64,000 nt of DNA, from positions 124,001 through 188,000 of the forward strand of contig NZ_CP046115.1 of NCBI RefSeq assembly GCF_009707385.1. The letters run 5' to 3'. Below the pieces are notes generated by a model. The model saw only the letters and a list, made by a program, of their open reading frames with translations. It had not been told where the DNA came from and made no database searches. The DNA is from Klebsiella oxytoca (GTDB lineage: Bacteria; Pseudomonadota; Gammaproteobacteria; Enterobacterales; Enterobacteriaceae). Below, piece after piece: positions 31,049 to 44,500 of the stretch (its first letter is position 1; each line of letters opens with the position of its first letter). Position numbers and translations under genes: made by a program.

Positions 31049-32149
31049 TTACTTCTTCGTTAACAGCACGCCGCACTCCATATGATGGGTATACGGGAAC
31101 TGGTCGAACAGCGCCAGTCGCGTCACTTCATGCGTCTCACTGAGCGTTTCCAGATTCTGGCATAAGGTCTCCGGATTGCAGGAGATATACAGAATATGCG
31201 GATAGGCCTGCACCATTTTCTCTGTTTCGCTATCCAGACCGCTGCGCGGTGGATCGACAAAAATCGTCTCGCACCGGTAGCTCTTCAGGTCGATTCCCTG
31301 TAGCCGGTTAAACTCCCGCACGCCGTTCATCGCCTGGGTAAACTCTTCCGCCGACATGCGGATAATCTGCACGTTATCTATGTGATTCGCGGCAATATTG
31401 TATTGCGCCGCCGCTACGGACGGTTTGGCTATCTCCGTTGCCAGCACGCGATCGAAATTACGCGCCAGCGCCAGCGAAAAGTTGCCGTTACCGCAGTACA
31501 GCTCAAGCAAATCGCCGGTTGCGCCTTTCGTGGCATCGATAGCCCACTCCAGCATCTGAATGTTCATCGCTGCGTTTGGCTGGGTGAAGCTATTTTCAAC
31601 CTGGCGATAGATCATTTCACGCCCGCCTACCGGCAGGCGCTCATCGATATAGTCCTGATCCAGCTCGATTTTAGTCTTTGTTGCGCGGCCAATCAGATGC
31701 ACATTGAGGTTTTGCGCCCGCAGCGCATCGCGGAAAAGCTCCGCCTGCTGACGCCATTCGTCGTCGAGCTTTTTATGGTACAGCAGCGATATAACGGCCT
31801 GATTGCTCAGCGTGGTCAGATAATCGACCTGAAACAGCTTATGGCGCAGCACCGGATTAGTGCGGACGCCCTCAATCACGGCGGTCATCAGCTGATTAAT
31901 CAGCTCGCTGGCGGCCGGAAAGGTATCGACGCGAATGCGGGATTTGGTCTGCTGATCAAACATAATGTGGTACAGGTCATCGCCATCGTGCCACAGGCGA
32001 AACTCTGCGCGCATGCGATAGTGGCTGACCGGCGAACGAAACACTTCCGGAACCGGAGCGCTGAAAGGCGCCATCATTTTCTGCAAACGGACGACTTTCT
32101 CTGCCAGCTGCGCTTCATATTGTTCGGTAGGAAGGTGTTCGGGGGTCAT
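31049..32149 (-). CDS. trmA: tRNA (uracil-5-)-methyltransferase
   Basis: SAM-dependent enzyme that makes m5U54 in the T loop of tRNAs. From 32149 ([17 protein letters not shown]) it has 366 aa, as in E. coli; an in-frame ATG at 32251 would run through the btuB promoter region. The SAM-binding motif is [14 protein letters not shown], the catalytic cysteine lies in [13 protein letters not shown], and VDPPRSGLD precedes it. It is divergent from btuB. Confidence 0.97.
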   Translation of the reverse strand: MTPEHLPTEQYEAQLAEKVVRLQKMMAPFSAPVPEVFRSPVSHYRMRAEFRLWHDGDDLYHIMFDQQTKSRIRVDTFPAASELINQLMTAVIEGVRTNPVLRHKLFQVDYLTTLSNQAVISLLYHKKLDDEWRQQAELFRDALRAQNLNVHLIGRATKTKIELDQDYIDERLPVGGREMIYRQVENSFTQPNAAMNIQMLEWAIDATKGATGDLLELYCGNGNFSLALARNFDRVLATEIAKPSVAAAQYNIAANHIDNVQIIRMSAEEFTQAMNGVREFNRLQGIDLKSYRCETIFVDPPRSGLDSETEKMVQAYPHILYISCNPETLCQNLETLSETHEVTRLALFDQFPYTHHMECGVLLTKK

Positions 32150-32237
32150 GATGTATCCTGAATAAAATAAGTACGCGGGGATTGTAGGGAAAGCGTCGGG
32201 GATGTCCAGCCCTGATGATATAAGGAAATATAACGAT

Positions 32238-32253
32238 AGAAGTCTGGACATCT
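32238..32253. promoter_or_regulatory. Candidate MetJ operator between trmA and btuB
   Basis: Two abutting 8-mers, AGAAGTCT and GGACATCT, match the met-box consensus AGACGTCT at seven and six of eight positions. They lie in the expected -35 area of btuB, about 10 bp upstream of a TTATAG -10-like element. Function is inference. Confidence 0.5.
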
Positions 32254-32271
32254 ATATGGTTCTGATTATAG

Positions 32272-32505
32272 CATCGTGCCACCGGTCCTATGAGTTAATA
32301 GGGAATCCAGTGAAAATCTGGAGCTGACGCGCAGCGGTAAGGAAAAGTGGGATGAGCGCCTTGTGCAGACACTGCGGTTTTTCGCGGGAAGTCCTCATTC
32401 ATTAAACACCCCAAGCCCGAAGACCTGCCGGAATACGTCGCATTTGGTTTCTATCATCGCGTGCTACTGATAGAGCCGGCGGCATCCTTTATTTATTACG
32501 GATGC
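32272..32505 (+). promoter_or_regulatory. Cobalamin riboswitch and expression platform upstream of btuB
   Basis: The aptamer core is recognisable: GCCACCGGTCC, GGGAATCCAGTGAAAATCTG, GAGCTGACGCGCAGCGG, and the B12 box AAGCCCGAAGACCTGCCGG near 32413-32431. A hairpin (GCATCC at 32482-32487 with GGATGC at 32500-32505) lies 6 nt before the btuB ATG and could hide the initiation site. Adenosylcobalamin binding would lower btuB translation. The 5' end is estimated. Confidence 0.93.
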
Positions 32506-32511
32506 TTTAAA

Positions 32512-34368
32512 ATGATTAAAAAAGCTTCGCTGATGACGGCGCTCTCCGTCACGGCATTTTCCGGCTGGGCGCAGGACAGCAATTCAGATACGTTAGTGGT
32601 CACAGCAAACCGTTTTCAACAGCCGGTCAATACGGTTCTTGCGCCAGCCGATGTTGTTACGCGGGAAGATATCGAGCGCTGGCAGGCGAAAGATTTGAAT
32701 GATGTGATGCGCCGATTACCAGGTGTGGATATTTCACAATATGGGGGAATTGGGCAGACTTCTTCGATGCACATTCGTGGAACCGAATCTCGCCATGTTC
32801 TGGTGCTGATTGACGGTATTCCGATGGCACGCGCTGGTATTAGTAATTCCATTGATGTTGGTCAGATTCCGGTATCCCTGGTGCAGCGTGTCGAATATAT
32901 CCGCGGCCCACGATCGGCTGTTTATGGCTCCGGCGCAATTGGTGGTGTAGTCAATATCATTACAATGAGCGACGACGAGCGTGCGCAGGTTAATGCCGGG
33001 GTAGGAACAAATGGCTATCAGACCTACGATGGAGCGGTGAATAAACGCTTTGGCGACACGCTGTTAACGGCTGCTGGCGCTTACCAGACCACAAAAGGCT
33101 TTAATGTCCAGCCTGACTCCCCCTATCGCGATGACCAGGATCGCGACGGCTATCGCAACAAGCTTTTTTGGGGAGGAGTGCAACATAAATTTGACAATAA
33201 CTTTTCCGGTTTCTTTCGTGGTTATGGGTATACCGCGAATAATGATTACGATCAGGGCTCGTATGGTTATGCTGGTGGTAATGACGAAGCGCAGAATTAT
33301 ACTCAGTCTTGGGATACCGGTTTGCGTTATAGCTCCGGTATCTATTCCTCTCAGCTGCTTGCTAATTACCAGCATCTTAAAAACTATAACTACAGTAGCG
33401 ATCTTGGCCGTTATGCTGGAGACGCCACACTGGATAACATGGAGCAGCGTTATATCCAGTGGGGTAATAACGTAGAGGTTGGCCATGGGGCGATTAGTGC
33501 CGGGATTGACTGGAAACAGGAAAAGCTGAAATCAAAAAGCACCTCATTATCAGACAGTTACAAGCGTGATACCACCGGGCTTTATCTAACCGGGCAACAG
33601 CAAATTGATACTGTAACCCTGGAAGCCTCGGGTCGAGAAGATCATGATGAGCAGTTTGGCTGGCATGGTACCTGGCAAACTGCTGCAGGCTGGGAGTTTG
33701 TTGATGGTTATCGGGCTATTCTCTCCTATGGTACTGGTTTTCTGGCACCATCGCTTGGCCAGCAATATGGGGCAACGCGCTTTGCTTCATCTTTTGGGCC
33801 TGGCATTTCTGCTAATCCGAACCTGAAGCCGGAAGAGTCTAAACAGTGGGAAGTTGGGCTCGAAGGATTAACGGGGCTGCTGGATTGGCGTCTCTCGGCA
33901 TATCGTTACGAGATTCAAAATCTGATCAGCTACAAAAACAATCAGTATGTCAACGTGAAGTCGGCGACAATTAAGGGCCTGGAATGGACGGGAAATGTCA
34001 CCACGGGGCTGGTTGAGCATCGTCTGACTTTGCAATATGTTGACCCTCGTGATGATCAAACCGACAAAGTTCTCTACCGGCGAGCAAAACAGCAGGTGAA
34101 GTACGAGTTAAGCGGGCGGGTTTACGATCTTGGCTGGAATGTTGCCTATCAATATATCGGCGAGCGTTATGATAATGACTACGATAACTCTCGTGATGTA
34201 AAAATGGGGGGAGTCAGTCTTTGGGATGTCGGTTTGTCTTATCCGGTCACCTCACATCTGACAGTTCGTGGTAAAATAGCTAACCTGTTCGATAAAGATT
34301 ACGAGACAGCTTATGGCTACCAAACTGCAGGACGAGAATACTACTTGTCTGGCAGCTACACCTTCTGA
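32512..34368 (+). CDS. btuB: BtuB, TonB-dependent vitamin B12 outer-membrane receptor (diverged allele)
   Basis: Outer-membrane 22-strand barrel that imports cobalamin with TonB energy. From 32512 (MIKKASLMT) it has 618 aa with a signal peptide cleaved after GWAQ and a TonB box DTLVVTA. The plug motif LVQRVEYIRGPRSAVYGSG and the last 60 residues (KMGGVSLWDVGLSYPVTSH onward, ending LSGSYTF) match E. coli closely. The middle differs strongly, with several loops not alignable by eye, and is more AT-rich than the neighbours. It lies under the riboswitch and overlaps murI by 56 bp. Confidence 0.92.
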   Translation: MIKKASLMTALSVTAFSGWAQDSNSDTLVVTANRFQQPVNTVLAPADVVTREDIERWQAKDLNDVMRRLPGVDISQYGGIGQTSSMHIRGTESRHVLVLIDGIPMARAGISNSIDVGQIPVSLVQRVEYIRGPRSAVYGSGAIGGVVNIITMSDDERAQVNAGVGTNGYQTYDGAVNKRFGDTLLTAAGAYQTTKGFNVQPDSPYRDDQDRDGYRNKLFWGGVQHKFDNNFSGFFRGYGYTANNDYDQGSYGYAGGNDEAQNYTQSWDTGLRYSSGIYSSQLLANYQHLKNYNYSSDLGRYAGDATLDNMEQRYIQWGNNVEVGHGAISAGIDWKQEKLKSKSTSLSDSYKRDTTGLYLTGQQQIDTVTLEASGREDHDEQFGWHGTWQTAAGWEFVDGYRAILSYGTGFLAPSLGQQYGATRFASSFGPGISANPNLKPEESKQWEVGLEGLTGLLDWRLSAYRYEIQNLISYKNNQYVNVKSATIKGLEWTGNVTTGLVEHRLTLQYVDPRDDQTDKVLYRRAKQQVKYELSGRVYDLGWNVAYQYIGERYDNDYDNSRDVKMGGVSLWDVGLSYPVTSHLTVRGKIANLFDKDYETAYGYQTAGREYYLSGSYTF

Positions 34369-35167
34369 TCCACGTCCCACCGTGCTGGTGTTTGATTCCG
34401 GCGTCGGTGGGCTGTCGGTTTACAATGAGATTCGGCAACTGCTGCCGAATCTGCATTATATCTACGCTTTCGACAACGTCGCTTTCCCCTACGGCGAGAA
34501 GAGCGAAGAGTTTATTGTTGAGCGCGTCCTCGAGATTGTTACCGCAGTTCAGCAGCGTTATCCTCTGGCGCTGGCCGTCATTGCCTGTAATACCGCAAGT
34601 ACCGTTTCCCTCCCCGCATTGCGCGACAAATTTGCCTTCCCGGTTGTCGGCGTTGTTCCTGCGATAAAACCCGCAGCACGCTTAACAGCGAATGGCGTTG
34701 TTGGCCTGCTGGCGACGCGCGGGACGGTCAAACGTCCCTATACGCGCGAACTGATCGCTCGTTTTGCGAATGAATGCAAAATAGAGATGCTCGGGTCAGC
34801 AGAGCTGGTGGAGCTGGCAGAAGCCAAGCTGCACGGCGAACCGGTTCCGCTGGAGGAGCTGCAACGTATCCTGCGTCCCTGGCTGCGAATGCAGGAACCG
34901 CCCGATACGGTTGTGCTGGGTTGTACGCATTTCCCTCTACTACAAGAGGAATTGCAGCAGGTTCTGCCGGAAGGGACGAGAATGATCGACTCCGGGGCGG
35001 CGATTGCGCGTCGAACAGCCTGGCTATTAGAACATGAAGCGCCTGATGCAAAATCGAGTGATGCCAATATTGCATACTGCATGGCGCTGACGGCTGAAAC
35101 TGAACAGCTTTTGGACGTTTTGCGGCGCTACGGCTTCGAATCGCTGGAAAAATTACCGCTTTCATAG
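34313..35167 (+). CDS. murI: Glutamate racemase
   Basis: Makes D-glutamate for peptidoglycan. It has 284 aa, one fewer than E. coli. The two catalytic cysteines lie in AVIACNTASTVSLPA and VVLGCTHFPLLQEE, and the fold motif VLVFDSGVGGLSVY is near residue 24. The start at 34313 is inside the btuB 3' end (56-bp overlap, different frame), as in E. coli, where the N-terminal extension mediates activation by the UDP-MurNAc-Ala precursor. rRNA promoter P1 begins about 50 bp downstream. Confidence 0.97.
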   Translation: MATKLQDENTTCLAATPSDPRPTVLVFDSGVGGLSVYNEIRQLLPNLHYIYAFDNVAFPYGEKSEEFIVERVLEIVTAVQQRYPLALAVIACNTASTVSLPALRDKFAFPVVGVVPAIKPAARLTANGVVGLLATRGTVKRPYTRELIARFANECKIEMLGSAELVELAEAKLHGEPVPLEELQRILRPWLRMQEPPDTVVLGCTHFPLLQEELQQVLPEGTRMIDSGAAIARRTAWLLEHEAPDAKSSDANIAYCMALTAETEQLLDVLRRYGFESLEKLPLS

Positions 35168-35215
35168 CGTTTTGCACAAAAAAGAGACGGTTGAAAGATT
35201 TTTTGAAAACAGGGC

Positions 35216-35243
35216 TTGTCAACGTCTCAGAACTCCCTATAAT
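35216..35243 (+). promoter_or_regulatory. rrn P1 promoter
   Basis: TTGTCA at 35216 and TATAAT at 35238 with 16-bp spacing, followed by the GC-rich GCGCCTCCACTGACACGG discriminator region, as in E. coli rrn P1. FIS and UP sequences would lie in the end of murI. Confidence 0.92.
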
Positions 35244-35335
35244 GCGCCTCCACTGACACGGAACAACGGCACGCAAGCCGCCGGGTCAGCGGGATTCAGC
35301 GATGAATGCCGGCAGAGAAAAGCGAAATTAAACGC

Positions 35336-35363
35336 TTGACTCTGCATGAGGAAACCGTATTAT
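35336..35363 (+). promoter_or_regulatory. rrn P2 promoter
   Basis: TTGACT at 35336 and TATTAT at 35358 with 16-bp spacing, in the usual P2 position about 120 bp after P1. Confidence 0.88.
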
Positions 35364-35401
35364 ACGGGACCTCGCAACGGTGAGCGAAAGCCGCGTTGCA
35401 C

Positions 35402-35417
35402 TGCTCTTTAACAATTT
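35402..35417 (+). promoter_or_regulatory. rrn leader boxA (antitermination)
   Basis: TGCTCTTTAACAATTTA is the Nus-factor boxA signal, followed by a boxC-like TGTGTGGG. A second boxA (GCTCTTTAAAAATC) precedes the 23S gene near 37481. Confidence 0.85.
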
Positions 35418-35547
35418 ATCAGACAATCTGTGTGGGCACTCAAAGTGACATGGATTCTTAACGTCTTCGGACGAAAAATGAATACCAAGTCTCAAAGAGT
35501 GAACACGTAATTCATTACGAAGTTTAATTCTGTGAGCATCAAACTTA

Positions 35548-37085
<1,538 letters not shown>

Positions 37086-37157
37086 CCTGAAAGAACCTGC
37101 CTTTGTAGTGCTCACACAGATTGTCTGATGAAAAATAAGCAGTAAGAAAATCTCTGC

Positions 37158-37234
<77 letters not shown>

Positions 37235-37316
37235 AATTCGTCTCCGTGCTTTGTTGTGGCAAAGCTCGCATACTTCAGTATGCTTCGCTTCACCACGCCG
37301 CGCCCGAAAACGAATT
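37235..37316 (+). repeat. Hairpin element between tRNA-Ile and tRNA-Ala
   Basis: An 82-bp insert with outer arms AATTCGT/ACGAATT and an inner palindrome-like core CATACTTCAGTATG (37269-37282). E. coli rrn spacers have only about 42 bp here. The same core recurs in the 23S-5S spacer. Confidence 0.7.
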
Positions 37317-37342
37317 AAGGTTGATGAGATTTTAACTACGAT

Positions 37343-37418
37343 GGGGCTATAGCTCAGCTGGGAGAGCGCCTGCTTTGCACGCAGGAGGTCTGCGGTTCGA
37401 TCCCGCATAGCTCCACCA
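37343..37418 (+). tRNA. alaT: tRNA-Ala (UGC)
   Basis: A 76-nt cloverleaf with anticodon TGC and encoded CCA, second tRNA of the 16S-23S spacer. Confidence 0.96.
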
Positions 37419-37588
37419 TCATTACTGCAAAAAACAAGAAAACTTCAGAGTGTACCTGAAAAGGTTCACTGCGAAGTTTTGCTCTTTAAAAATCTGGATC
37501 AAGCTGAAAATTGAAACGACACACAGTTAAAGTGTGTTCGAGTCTCTCAAATTTTCGCAATCAGAAGTGAAACATCTTCGGGTTGTGA

Positions 37589-40488
<2,900 letters not shown>

Positions 40489-40552
40489 ACAACGCCGAAG
40501 ATGTTTTGGCGGATTTGAGACGATTTTCAGCTCTGATTCAGAGTCCGAAGGA

Positions 40553-40652
40553 TTTTACGCTGAGACAAGGCGGCAAGCGAAGCGATGGAAGGAGCATACT
40601 GAAGTATGTGACTGACATTCGCGAGAGCAGCCAACGCAGTATGAGCGTAAAA
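40553..40652 (+). repeat. 100-bp hairpin element in the 23S-5S spacer
   Basis: Outer arms TTTTACGCT (40553-40561) and AGCGTAAAA (40644-40652) enclose an ERIC-like interior with the core CATACTGAAGTATG. The 23S-5S spacer is 188 bp here, against about 92 bp in E. coli. Confidence 0.7.
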
Positions 40653-40676
40653 GACACAGGACGAGCACAAAGAATT

Positions 40677-40796
40677 TGCCTGGCGGCAACAGCGCGGTGG
40701 TCCCACCTGACCCCATGCCGAACTCAGAAGTGAAACGCCGTAGCGCCGATGGTAGTGTGGGGTCTCCCCATGTGAGAGTAGGGAACTGCCAGGCAT
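40677..40796 (+). rRNA. rrf: 5S ribosomal RNA
   Basis: A 120-nt 5S gene from TGCCTGGCGGC to CTGCCAGGCAT with complementary ends. It shows no obvious indels. Confidence 0.97.
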
Positions 40797-40849
40797 CAAA
40801 TTAAGTAGTAAGCCGGTGCGTAAATCCGGTGGTTACAGAAGTATTCGGT

Positions 40850-40926
40850 GGAGCGGTAGTTCAGTCGGTTAGAATACCTGCCTGTCACGCAGGGGGTCGC
40901 GGGTTCGAGTCCCGTCCGTTCCGCCA
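40850..40926 (+). tRNA. aspT: tRNA-Asp (GUC)
   Basis: A 77-nt cloverleaf with anticodon GTC and encoded CCA, downstream of 5S as at E. coli rrnC. Confidence 0.95.
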
Positions 40927-40979
40927 CTTATTAGAAAGTTAAGCCTGCTGATTAAGCAGGCTTAATGATAAGAAACTTT

Positions 40980-41055
40980 AGGGGCGTAGCTCAGTTGGTA
41001 GAGCACCGGTCTCCAAAACCGGGTGTCGCGAGTTCGAGTCTCTCCGCCCCTGCCA
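40980..41055 (+). tRNA. trpT: tRNA-Trp (CCA)
   Basis: A 76-nt cloverleaf with anticodon CCA in GTCTCCAAAAC, following tRNA-Asp as at E. coli rrnC. A small hairpin (AAGCCTGCT/AGCAGGCTT) separates the two tRNAs. Confidence 0.96.
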
Positions 41056-41061
41056 TATAAT

Positions 41062-41092
41062 AATCCTTTGCTCAGGCAAAGGATTTTTTTTG
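41062..41092 (+). terminator. rrn operon terminator after tRNA-Trp
   Basis: Stem AATCCTTTGC/GCAAAGGATT with TCAG loop, followed by eight T residues. Confidence 0.92.
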
Positions 41093-41142
41093 CTTCTAAT
41101 TTCCTCTCCTGAAATCATTCCCCCATCCCTGGAGGATTGACC

Positions 41143-41964
41143 TTATCCCAATATATTATTCTTCAGGATCTCACGAATCTGCGCTTGTTTATCGCTGTTT
41201 TGTAGCCAAATCGCATAGAGAGGCCTTGAAAGCGTTGCGCTGTCAGTCACCGTATGCAGGTTCTGTTTCCCCTGAGCCCAAAGTACAGGTAACCATGTAC
41301 AGCCCTTAAGCGCGCTTAGCTGTCGATATGCTAATTCGGCAGAACTGGTTGTTAGCAGAGGAATATCGTCATTTCCGATCAATCCAGCTTCATTTTGTTG
41401 GAAATCAGGCCCCCATTCCAGGCGCAAATAATTCAATTCATTTGTGTTTTTAGCCGGTGATGCACAGTAAAGCGCTAGCATAAAATTACCCAGTAACTGG
41501 CTGCTTAATTCATCCATCTTCGGCGATTCTGTCGTGATCAGTAGATCAAGCTGACGTTCGTGCAGCTGCTTGACCAGCGATTGCCTCTGTGAGATCCGCG
41601 CCTCAAACTGAAGATTATAGGGTTCTGTATAGAGCTTCCCTAGCCATTCGTTTAGCAGGCATTCCCATAGTGAAGCGCTGGCCCCGATCGAAAATTCGTT
41701 ATGCCGGGAAGCATTCGCAACCTCCTTGCGCGCAGCTTGCCAGGTATTCATCAGCGTTTCGGCATAGGGCAGTAGTTTCTCTCCGGCTGAAGTCAGACGG
41801 ATATTATTACGATGGCGGGTAAAAAGATTCACCCCCAGCTGGTTCTCCAGCTGACGAATACGAAAGCTAACTGCTGACTGGGTCAGATAAAGCGCCTCTG
41901 CGGCTCGGCCAAAGTGGCGAGTTCTGCTCACCTCAAGGAAAGTCTTCAGCAATTCCGTATCCAC
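41143..41964 (-). CDS. hdfR: HdfR, LysR-family regulator
   Basis: LysR regulator known in E. coli for repressing flhDC and acting on other genes. It has 273 aa (279 in E. coli). The N-terminal helix-turn-helix is [20 protein letters not shown] near residues 16-35. Its protein ends with [11 protein letters not shown], a slightly shorter tail than in E. coli. It is convergent with the rrn operon and divergent from maoP, as in E. coli next to rrnC. Confidence 0.95.
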   Translation of the reverse strand: MDTELLKTFLEVSRTRHFGRAAEALYLTQSAVSFRIRQLENQLGVNLFTRHRNNIRLTSAGEKLLPYAETLMNTWQAARKEVANASRHNEFSIGASASLWECLLNEWLGKLYTEPYNLQFEARISQRQSLVKQLHERQLDLLITTESPKMDELSSQLLGNFMLALYCASPAKNTNELNYLRLEWGPDFQQNEAGLIGNDDIPLLTTSSAELAYRQLSALKGCTWLPVLWAQGKQNLHTVTDSATLSRPLYAIWLQNSDKQAQIREILKNNILG

Positions 41965-42010
41965 ACTCTTCTCCGCAAAATTATTTGTCGTGATGATTTA
42001 AATGTTTTGT

Positions 42011-42053
42011 TTGACGCTCTGTCAAGCGTAACTAATACTCCGCGCCATAAATA
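42011..42053 (+). promoter_or_regulatory. maoP promoter and possible maoS region
   Basis: TTGACG at 42011 and TAATAC at 42033 with 16-bp spacing form a likely maoP promoter. In E. coli the maoS site that acts with MaoP lies beside maoP; the ACTAATACTCCGCGCCATAA stretch here is a candidate by position only. Confidence 0.45.
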
Positions 42054-42082
42054 GCTCGGCCAAAGAATCAGGAGCGTGTAGG

Positions 42083-42421
42083 ATGGCGGAAAGCTTTACG
42101 ACAACTAATCGTTTTTTCGACAATAAAAATTATCCGCGCGGGTTTTCCCGTCATGGAGATTTCACCATCAAAGAGGCGCAACTGCTGGAACGTCATGGTT
42201 ATGCCTTTAATGAACTCGAACTAGGTAAACGCGAACCTGTCACCGACGATGAAAAACAGTTTGTATCGGTATGCCGTGGTGAACGTGAGCCTGCAACGGA
42301 AGCAGAACGCGTCTGGATTAAGTATATGGCTCGTATTAAGCGTCCGAAGCGCTTCCATACGCTTTCCGGCGGTAAGCCGCAGGTGGAAGGTACGGAAGAT
42401 TACACAGAAAGCGATGATTAA
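42083..42421 (+). CDS. maoP: MaoP (YifE), Ori-macrodomain organisation protein
   Basis: A 112-aa protein that, with the adjacent maoS site, organises the Ori macrodomain in E. coli. The sequence is almost the same as E. coli YifE ([36 protein letters not shown]). It is divergent from hdfR and convergent with comM. The maoP family occurs together with Dam, SeqA and MukBEF in gammaproteobacteria. Confidence 0.95.
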   Translation: MAESFTTTNRFFDNKNYPRGFSRHGDFTIKEAQLLERHGYAFNELELGKREPVTDDEKQFVSVCRGEREPATEAERVWIKYMARIKRPKRFHTLSGGKPQVEGTEDYTESDD

Positions 42422-42422
42422 G

Positions 42423-42446
42423 AAAAAGGGCGTAAGCCCTTTTTTT
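42423..42446. terminator. Bidirectional terminator between maoP and comM
   Basis: AAAAAGGGC/GCCCTTTTT stem with GTAA loop, flanked by A and T runs on either side, overlapping the comM stop. Confidence 0.85.
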
Positions 42447-43965
42447 ACGCCATCATTTTTTGTAGATGGCTCAGCATTCTGTCAATTGCCCGATAACCGA
42501 GAGCCTCCTGTAGATGATGGCGTTGAATGCGATCGACACCCTCGATATCGGCAATGGTTCGGGAAACTTTAAGCAGGCGTTGCCAGGCGCGAATTGAAAG
42601 CCCTAGCTGCGTTAAAGTCTCTTCCAGCCAGATAGCATCATCTTCACGCAGTTGACACCAGATTTTCATCTCGTCATTACCCAGATGAGCATTGAGTTTA
42701 CTCTGTCGCGATAGTTGCTTTTCGCGTGCGGCCAAAACGCGTTGGCGTATGCAGGCGCTGCTCTCTTCTTCGTTTGTTCCCTGGCTTAGCACTCCCGGCG
42801 GTGGGAGTGGAATCTCCAGAGACAGATCGAATCGGTCAAGAAATGGGCCAGATAAACGACCCAGATAACGTAGCGTCTGTTCTGGGGATGTGCGATTGTG
42901 CCGGCCCTGATAATGCCCCGTCGGGCTGGGATTCATTGCTGCAATAAGCTGAAAACGGGCTGGATAATCGATTTTGGCACGCGTACGAGAGATGTGAATG
43001 ACTCCAGATTCAATCGGTTCTCGTAACGCATCCAGTACCCTGCGTTCGAATTCAGGCAGCTCATCAAGGAACAGGACACCATTATGGGCAAGGGAGATCT
43101 CTCCAGGAGCCGGGATTGCGCCGCCACCCACCATGGCCGTCAGGGAAGCGCTATGGTGCGGAGCGCGGAACGGCCTGCGACGCCAATTTTTTGTTGCCTG
43201 GCTGGAATTGAGCAGACTAAGTATCGCCGCGCTTTCCAGAGCCTCCTGGTTGCTTAACGGTGGTAGAAGTCCCGGTAGACGACTGGCGAGCATCGTTTTG
43301 CCCGTGCCGGGCGGGCCTATCATGAGCAAATTATGTCCACCGGCAGCAATAATCTCCAGCGCTCGCTTCCCCTGCCGCTGGCCAATCACATCACGCAAGT
43401 CAGCCTGTGACTCATCCGAATACACCCCCTCTGGTGGGGGATGATCGAGATGGTTTTTTCCTTCGAGAAAAGCACATACCTCCTGCAGGTGCCCTGCGAT
43501 AAGACACTCTTTACCGTCGATCAAGCCCACTTCCATAGCGTTCTCATCCGCGACAATAATTTTTCGACCTGCCTTTATAGCCTCCATCGCGCTGGAAATG
43601 GCACCAGGAACGCCGCGTAAAGCACCTGTAAGCGCCAATTCACCGACAAACTCATATTGATTCAGCCTGGCTGCATTTAGCTGTTCTGACGCCACCAGAA
43701 GCGCGATAGCGATAGGTAAATCATATCTTCCGCCTTCTTTTGGCAGATCGGCTGGCGCCAGATTGATAGTGATTTTTTTCGCCGGATAAGCGTAGCCGCT
43801 GTTGATAATCGCACTTCGTACCCGGTCACGAGCTTCTCGAACCGTTGTTTCAGGAAGCCCCACCATTGTCAGGCCAGGGAGTCCGTTACTGATATGAACC
43901 TCAATCGTGACAAGCGGAGCGCCGATCCCGAGAGCGGCGCGGGTATAAACGATGGCGAGTGACAT
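42445..43965 (-). CDS. comM: YifB/ComM, Mg-chelatase-like AAA+ ATPase
   Basis: AAA+ ATPase of the ComM family, a branch-migration helicase used in natural transformation in competent species; its role in enterobacteria is not settled. It has 506 aa. An N-terminal Lon-protease-like S5 domain (about residues 1-190) precedes the ATPase with Walker A MIGPPGTGKTMLASRLPG and Walker B GVLFLDELPEF. The C-terminal Mg-chelatase domain ends the protein. It is convergent with maoP. Confidence 0.95.
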   Translation of the reverse strand: MSLAIVYTRAALGIGAPLVTIEVHISNGLPGLTMVGLPETTVREARDRVRSAIINSGYAYPAKKITINLAPADLPKEGGRYDLPIAIALLVASEQLNAARLNQYEFVGELALTGALRGVPGAISSAMEAIKAGRKIIVADENAMEVGLIDGKECLIAGHLQEVCAFLEGKNHLDHPPPEGVYSDESQADLRDVIGQRQGKRALEIIAAGGHNLLMIGPPGTGKTMLASRLPGLLPPLSNQEALESAAILSLLNSSQATKNWRRRPFRAPHHSASLTAMVGGGAIPAPGEISLAHNGVLFLDELPEFERRVLDALREPIESGVIHISRTRAKIDYPARFQLIAAMNPSPTGHYQGRHNRTSPEQTLRYLGRLSGPFLDRFDLSLEIPLPPPGVLSQGTNEEESSACIRQRVLAAREKQLSRQSKLNAHLGNDEMKIWCQLREDDAIWLEETLTQLGLSIRAWQRLLKVSRTIADIEGVDRIQRHHLQEALGYRAIDRMLSHLQKMMA

Positions 43966-44315
43966 AAAACCTCCTGAGGTCCGGGATTATGTCGTGTATT
44001 TTTTGTTGAGTAATGCAGCAACTTGGGATTTCAGATGCTTGCTTCCAGCAAATTTTCTGACGAGTTTCACGTTGCATTCGTTTTGGATGCTGATTCGCAG
44101 ATGACTGCTGTTAGCCAGAGGTATGAAAAAACGCTGTGGAGTGCACCACAAATTGAAATATTTTCATTTCATATTTTTTCTATTAAAAACAATTGTTTTT
44201 TCTTAAATGGTTAGCATGATAAGAAATGTGGTCATAAAAAAATCTTGTATTTGATGCAATGTCTGTGGTACCTCTTTAGGTATTCCTTCGAACATGAAGC
44301 CAGAAAGAACATAAA
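43966..44315. other. Intergenic region between comM and ilvL
   Basis: About 350 bp, AT-rich in its second half (tracts of T and A near 44160-44210), as is usual upstream of the ilvGMEDA promoter. A TTGTAT lies at about 44245, in the expected ilv promoter area. A 63-codon open frame at 44023-44214 has no family features and is not accepted as a gene. Confidence 0.5.
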
Positions 44316-44414
44316 ATGACAGCCCTTCTACGAGTGATTAGCCTGGTCGTGATTAGCGTGGTGGTGATTATTATCCCACCGTGCGGGGCTGCACTTGGAC
44401 GAGGAAAGGCTTAA
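44316..44414 (+). CDS. ilvL: ilvGMEDA leader peptide
   Basis: A 32-codon leader that senses charged tRNAs for Ile, Val and Leu through ribosome stalling. It reads MTALLRVISLVVISVVVIII and then PPCGAALGRGKA, identical to the E. coli leader as I recall it. The run of Val/Ile codons is followed by the attenuator. It is too short to be found by length-based gene finding. Confidence 0.95.
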   Translation: MTALLRVISLVVISVVVIIIPPCGAALGRGKA

Positions 44415-44436
44415 AAAACAAGCCTTAACGAACTAA

Positions 44437-44469
44437 GACCCCCGCACCGAAAGGTCCGGGGGTTTTTTT
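44437..44469 (+). terminator. ilv attenuator
   Basis: Stem ACCCCCGCACC/GGTCCGGGGGT followed by TTTTTT, 22 bp after ilvL; the classical transcription attenuator of ilvGMEDA. Confidence 0.93.
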
Positions 44470-44500
44470 ATAACTTTAAAACAGAAAAGAGGAGCAGGCG

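Noticed and set aside
31382..32161. A 259-codon open frame antisense to trmA
   Set aside because: It is a shadow of the trmA coding frame with no start site support.
44023..44214. A 63-codon open frame upstream of ilvL
   Set aside because: No ribosome-binding site or recognisable homology; it overlaps the AT-rich ilv promoter region.
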